From positions 108,441-172,440 of the forward strand of contig NZ_CABVHY010000015.1 in the NCBI RefSeq assembly GCF_902497875.1: a stretch of DNA of 64,000 bases, in the 5' to 3' direction. The notes beneath the pieces are model-generated. The model was given only the letters and a program-made list of their open reading frames with translations, was not told the origin of the DNA and ran no database searches. This DNA comes from Pseudomonas fluorescens (GTDB lineage Bacteria; Pseudomonadota; Gammaproteobacteria; Pseudomonadales; Pseudomonadaceae). The number at the start of each line of letters is the position of its first letter. Within the stretch, counting starts at the first letter, position 1. This document shows positions 63,293-64,000 of this stretch, piece by piece. The position numbers and the translations under genes were made by a program.

Positions 63293-63415
63293 TGTGGCGA
63301 GGGGGCTTGCCCCCGATCGGCTGCGAAGCAGTCGTAAGTCCGGCACACCGGCTCTAACTGAGGGAACTCGTTGCCTGATTCAGGACCGCTTCGCGGTCCA
63401 GCGGGGGCAAGCCCC
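63293..63415. repeat. REP doublet of family B, interrupted
   Basis: The left arm 63293-63315 matches the element at 31584. The right arm begins at 63402 but breaks off after 14 bases at 63415 (expected continuation CTCGCCACA is replaced by ATAGGCGCT). This break coincides with the left side of the transposase region. Confidence 0.75.
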
Positions 63416-64000
63416 ATAGGCGCTAACCAAATCTCAAGAGATAGTAGAATCTGATTCACCAAGCAAAGTGAGCAGCAGGGAAAGCAAGCGTGACACAAAG
63501 ACTGGATGAAGATTGGCCGAAGCTGTTGGCGCTATTGCCGCAGGGATGGGAAGCCAAGGCAAAAGAGCTGGGAGCGCTGAAGTTCGGTCGCCGCTTCAGC
63601 GGCCCGGAGAGTTTATTGCGCACGTTATTGATGTATCTGAGCGCTGATTGCTCGATGGTCGAAACGGTGGAACGCGCGCGCGCTGGGGACTGGGTGGAGC
63701 TATCGGACGTTGGCCTGCTCAAACGGATCAATAAATCGGGTGCATGGCTGGGCTGGATCACTGAACAGTTGATCCAGCAGGCACCGACCGTGGCGATGAA
63801 ATGTCCGGCGCTGCAGGGGCGCAGATTGCTTGCCGCTGACGGCAGTGTCGTGGCAGAGCCGGGAGCGGCCACATCGACATGGCGCCTGCATTACACGATG
63901 GACGTCAGAACGCTGCGTTGTTGCGAAGTGCAAGTGACGCCGTCCAAAACAGGCGAATCGCTGGCACAGTTTTCGGTGCAACAGGGCGATGTGTTCATTG
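63416..64000 (+). mobile_element. IS4-family insertion sequence, left part
   Basis: Begins where REP homology stops (63416) and runs off the window. About 74 bp of non-coding left end precede the transposase start. The terminal inverted repeat and target duplication cannot be checked because the right end is outside. The left boundary is inferred from the break in the REP arm. Confidence 0.65.
63490..64000 (+). CDS. IS4-family transposase, N-terminal part
   Basis: Open from GTG at 63490 to the window edge, 170 codons without a stop. The N-terminus (G-W-E-A-K-A-K-E, then F-S-G-P-E-S-L-L-R-T-L-L) is of the IS4 type. The first catalytic Asp of the DDE triad lies in L-L-A-A-D-G-S-V-V near residue 116, followed by W-R-L-H-Y-T-M-D. 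The other catalytic residues lie beyond the window. Upstream GCAGGGAAAG may serve as ribosome site. Confidence 0.85.
   Translation, partial: MTQRLDEDWPKLLALLPQGWEAKAKELGALKFGRRFSGPESLLRTLLMYLSADCSMVETVERARAGDWVELSDVGLLKRINKSGAWLGWITEQLIQQAPTVAMKCPALQGRRLLAADGSVVAEPGAATSTWRLHYTMDVRTLRCCEVQVTPSKTGESLAQFSVQQGDVFI

Overview
The window looks like chromosomal DNA of a fluorescent-group Pseudomonas. The evidence is a moderately high GC content, gene orders typical of the genus (dnaK-dnaJ-dapB-carA-carB-greA; rlmE-ftsH-folP-glmM-tpiA-secG-tRNA-tRNA-rimP-nusA-infB-rbfA-truB-rpsO-pnp; ffh-rpsP-rimM-trmD-rplS-xerD-dsbC-hom-thrC), a Pseudomonas-type fruR//fruBKA locus, and many REP-type palindromes of the kinds common in this group. 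All identifications come from reading the sequence; no database was searched.

Layout. 1-4.5 kb: end of grpE, dnaK, dnaJ (heat-shock chaperones) and dapB (lysine biosynthesis). 4.5-9.7 kb: carA, carB and greA (carbamoyl phosphate synthesis and transcript cleavage factor), with a terminator-like hairpin in the carA leader. 9.7-11.2 kb: small membrane protein, yhbY (minus strand) and rlmE. 11.4-16.8 kb: ftsH, folP, glmM, tpiA, secG. 16.8-25.9 kb: tRNA-Leu(GAG), initiator tRNA, then the translation/RNA-decay cluster rimP to pnp with several leader and intercistronic hairpins. 25.9-31.5 kb: REP pair, tRNA-Thr(CGT), a small unknown protein, nadC (minus), a DUF1631 protein, ampD and ampE (peptidoglycan recycling). 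31.5-36.3 kb: a chemotaxis receptor with a sigma-28-like promoter, an unknown zinc-ribbon membrane protein, a TatD-family nuclease and fruR. 36.4-42.1 kb: fructose phosphotransferase operon fruB-fruK-fruA with a Cra operator. 42.3-45.3 kb: Tat-exported PhoD-like phosphatase and purT. 45.5-47.6 kb (minus): a CBS-domain CorC/CNNM-type membrane protein and a YpjD-like cytochrome-assembly-type protein. 47.8-56.6 kb: ffh through rplS, then xerD, dsbC, hom and thrC.

56.7-64 kb is the most accessory-looking part: a BvgS-type periplasmic sensor that stops after its PAS domain without a kinase, a DUF3509-like small protein, a TIGR02285-like periplasmic protein cotranscribed with a CaiB/BaiF CoA-transferase, then yaeQ and recJ. 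The window ends inside an IS4-family transposase gene whose left flank cuts through a REP palindrome.

Most of the window is housekeeping sequence. I found no clear new multi-gene system. The observations most worth a second look are small: a REP arm that codes for the last residues of the CorC-like protein, the IS/REP junction, the kinase-less sensor, a tandem EIIA-like domain in FruB, and the regulatory leaders of carA, rimP, rpsO/pnp, fruB and the chemoreceptor.
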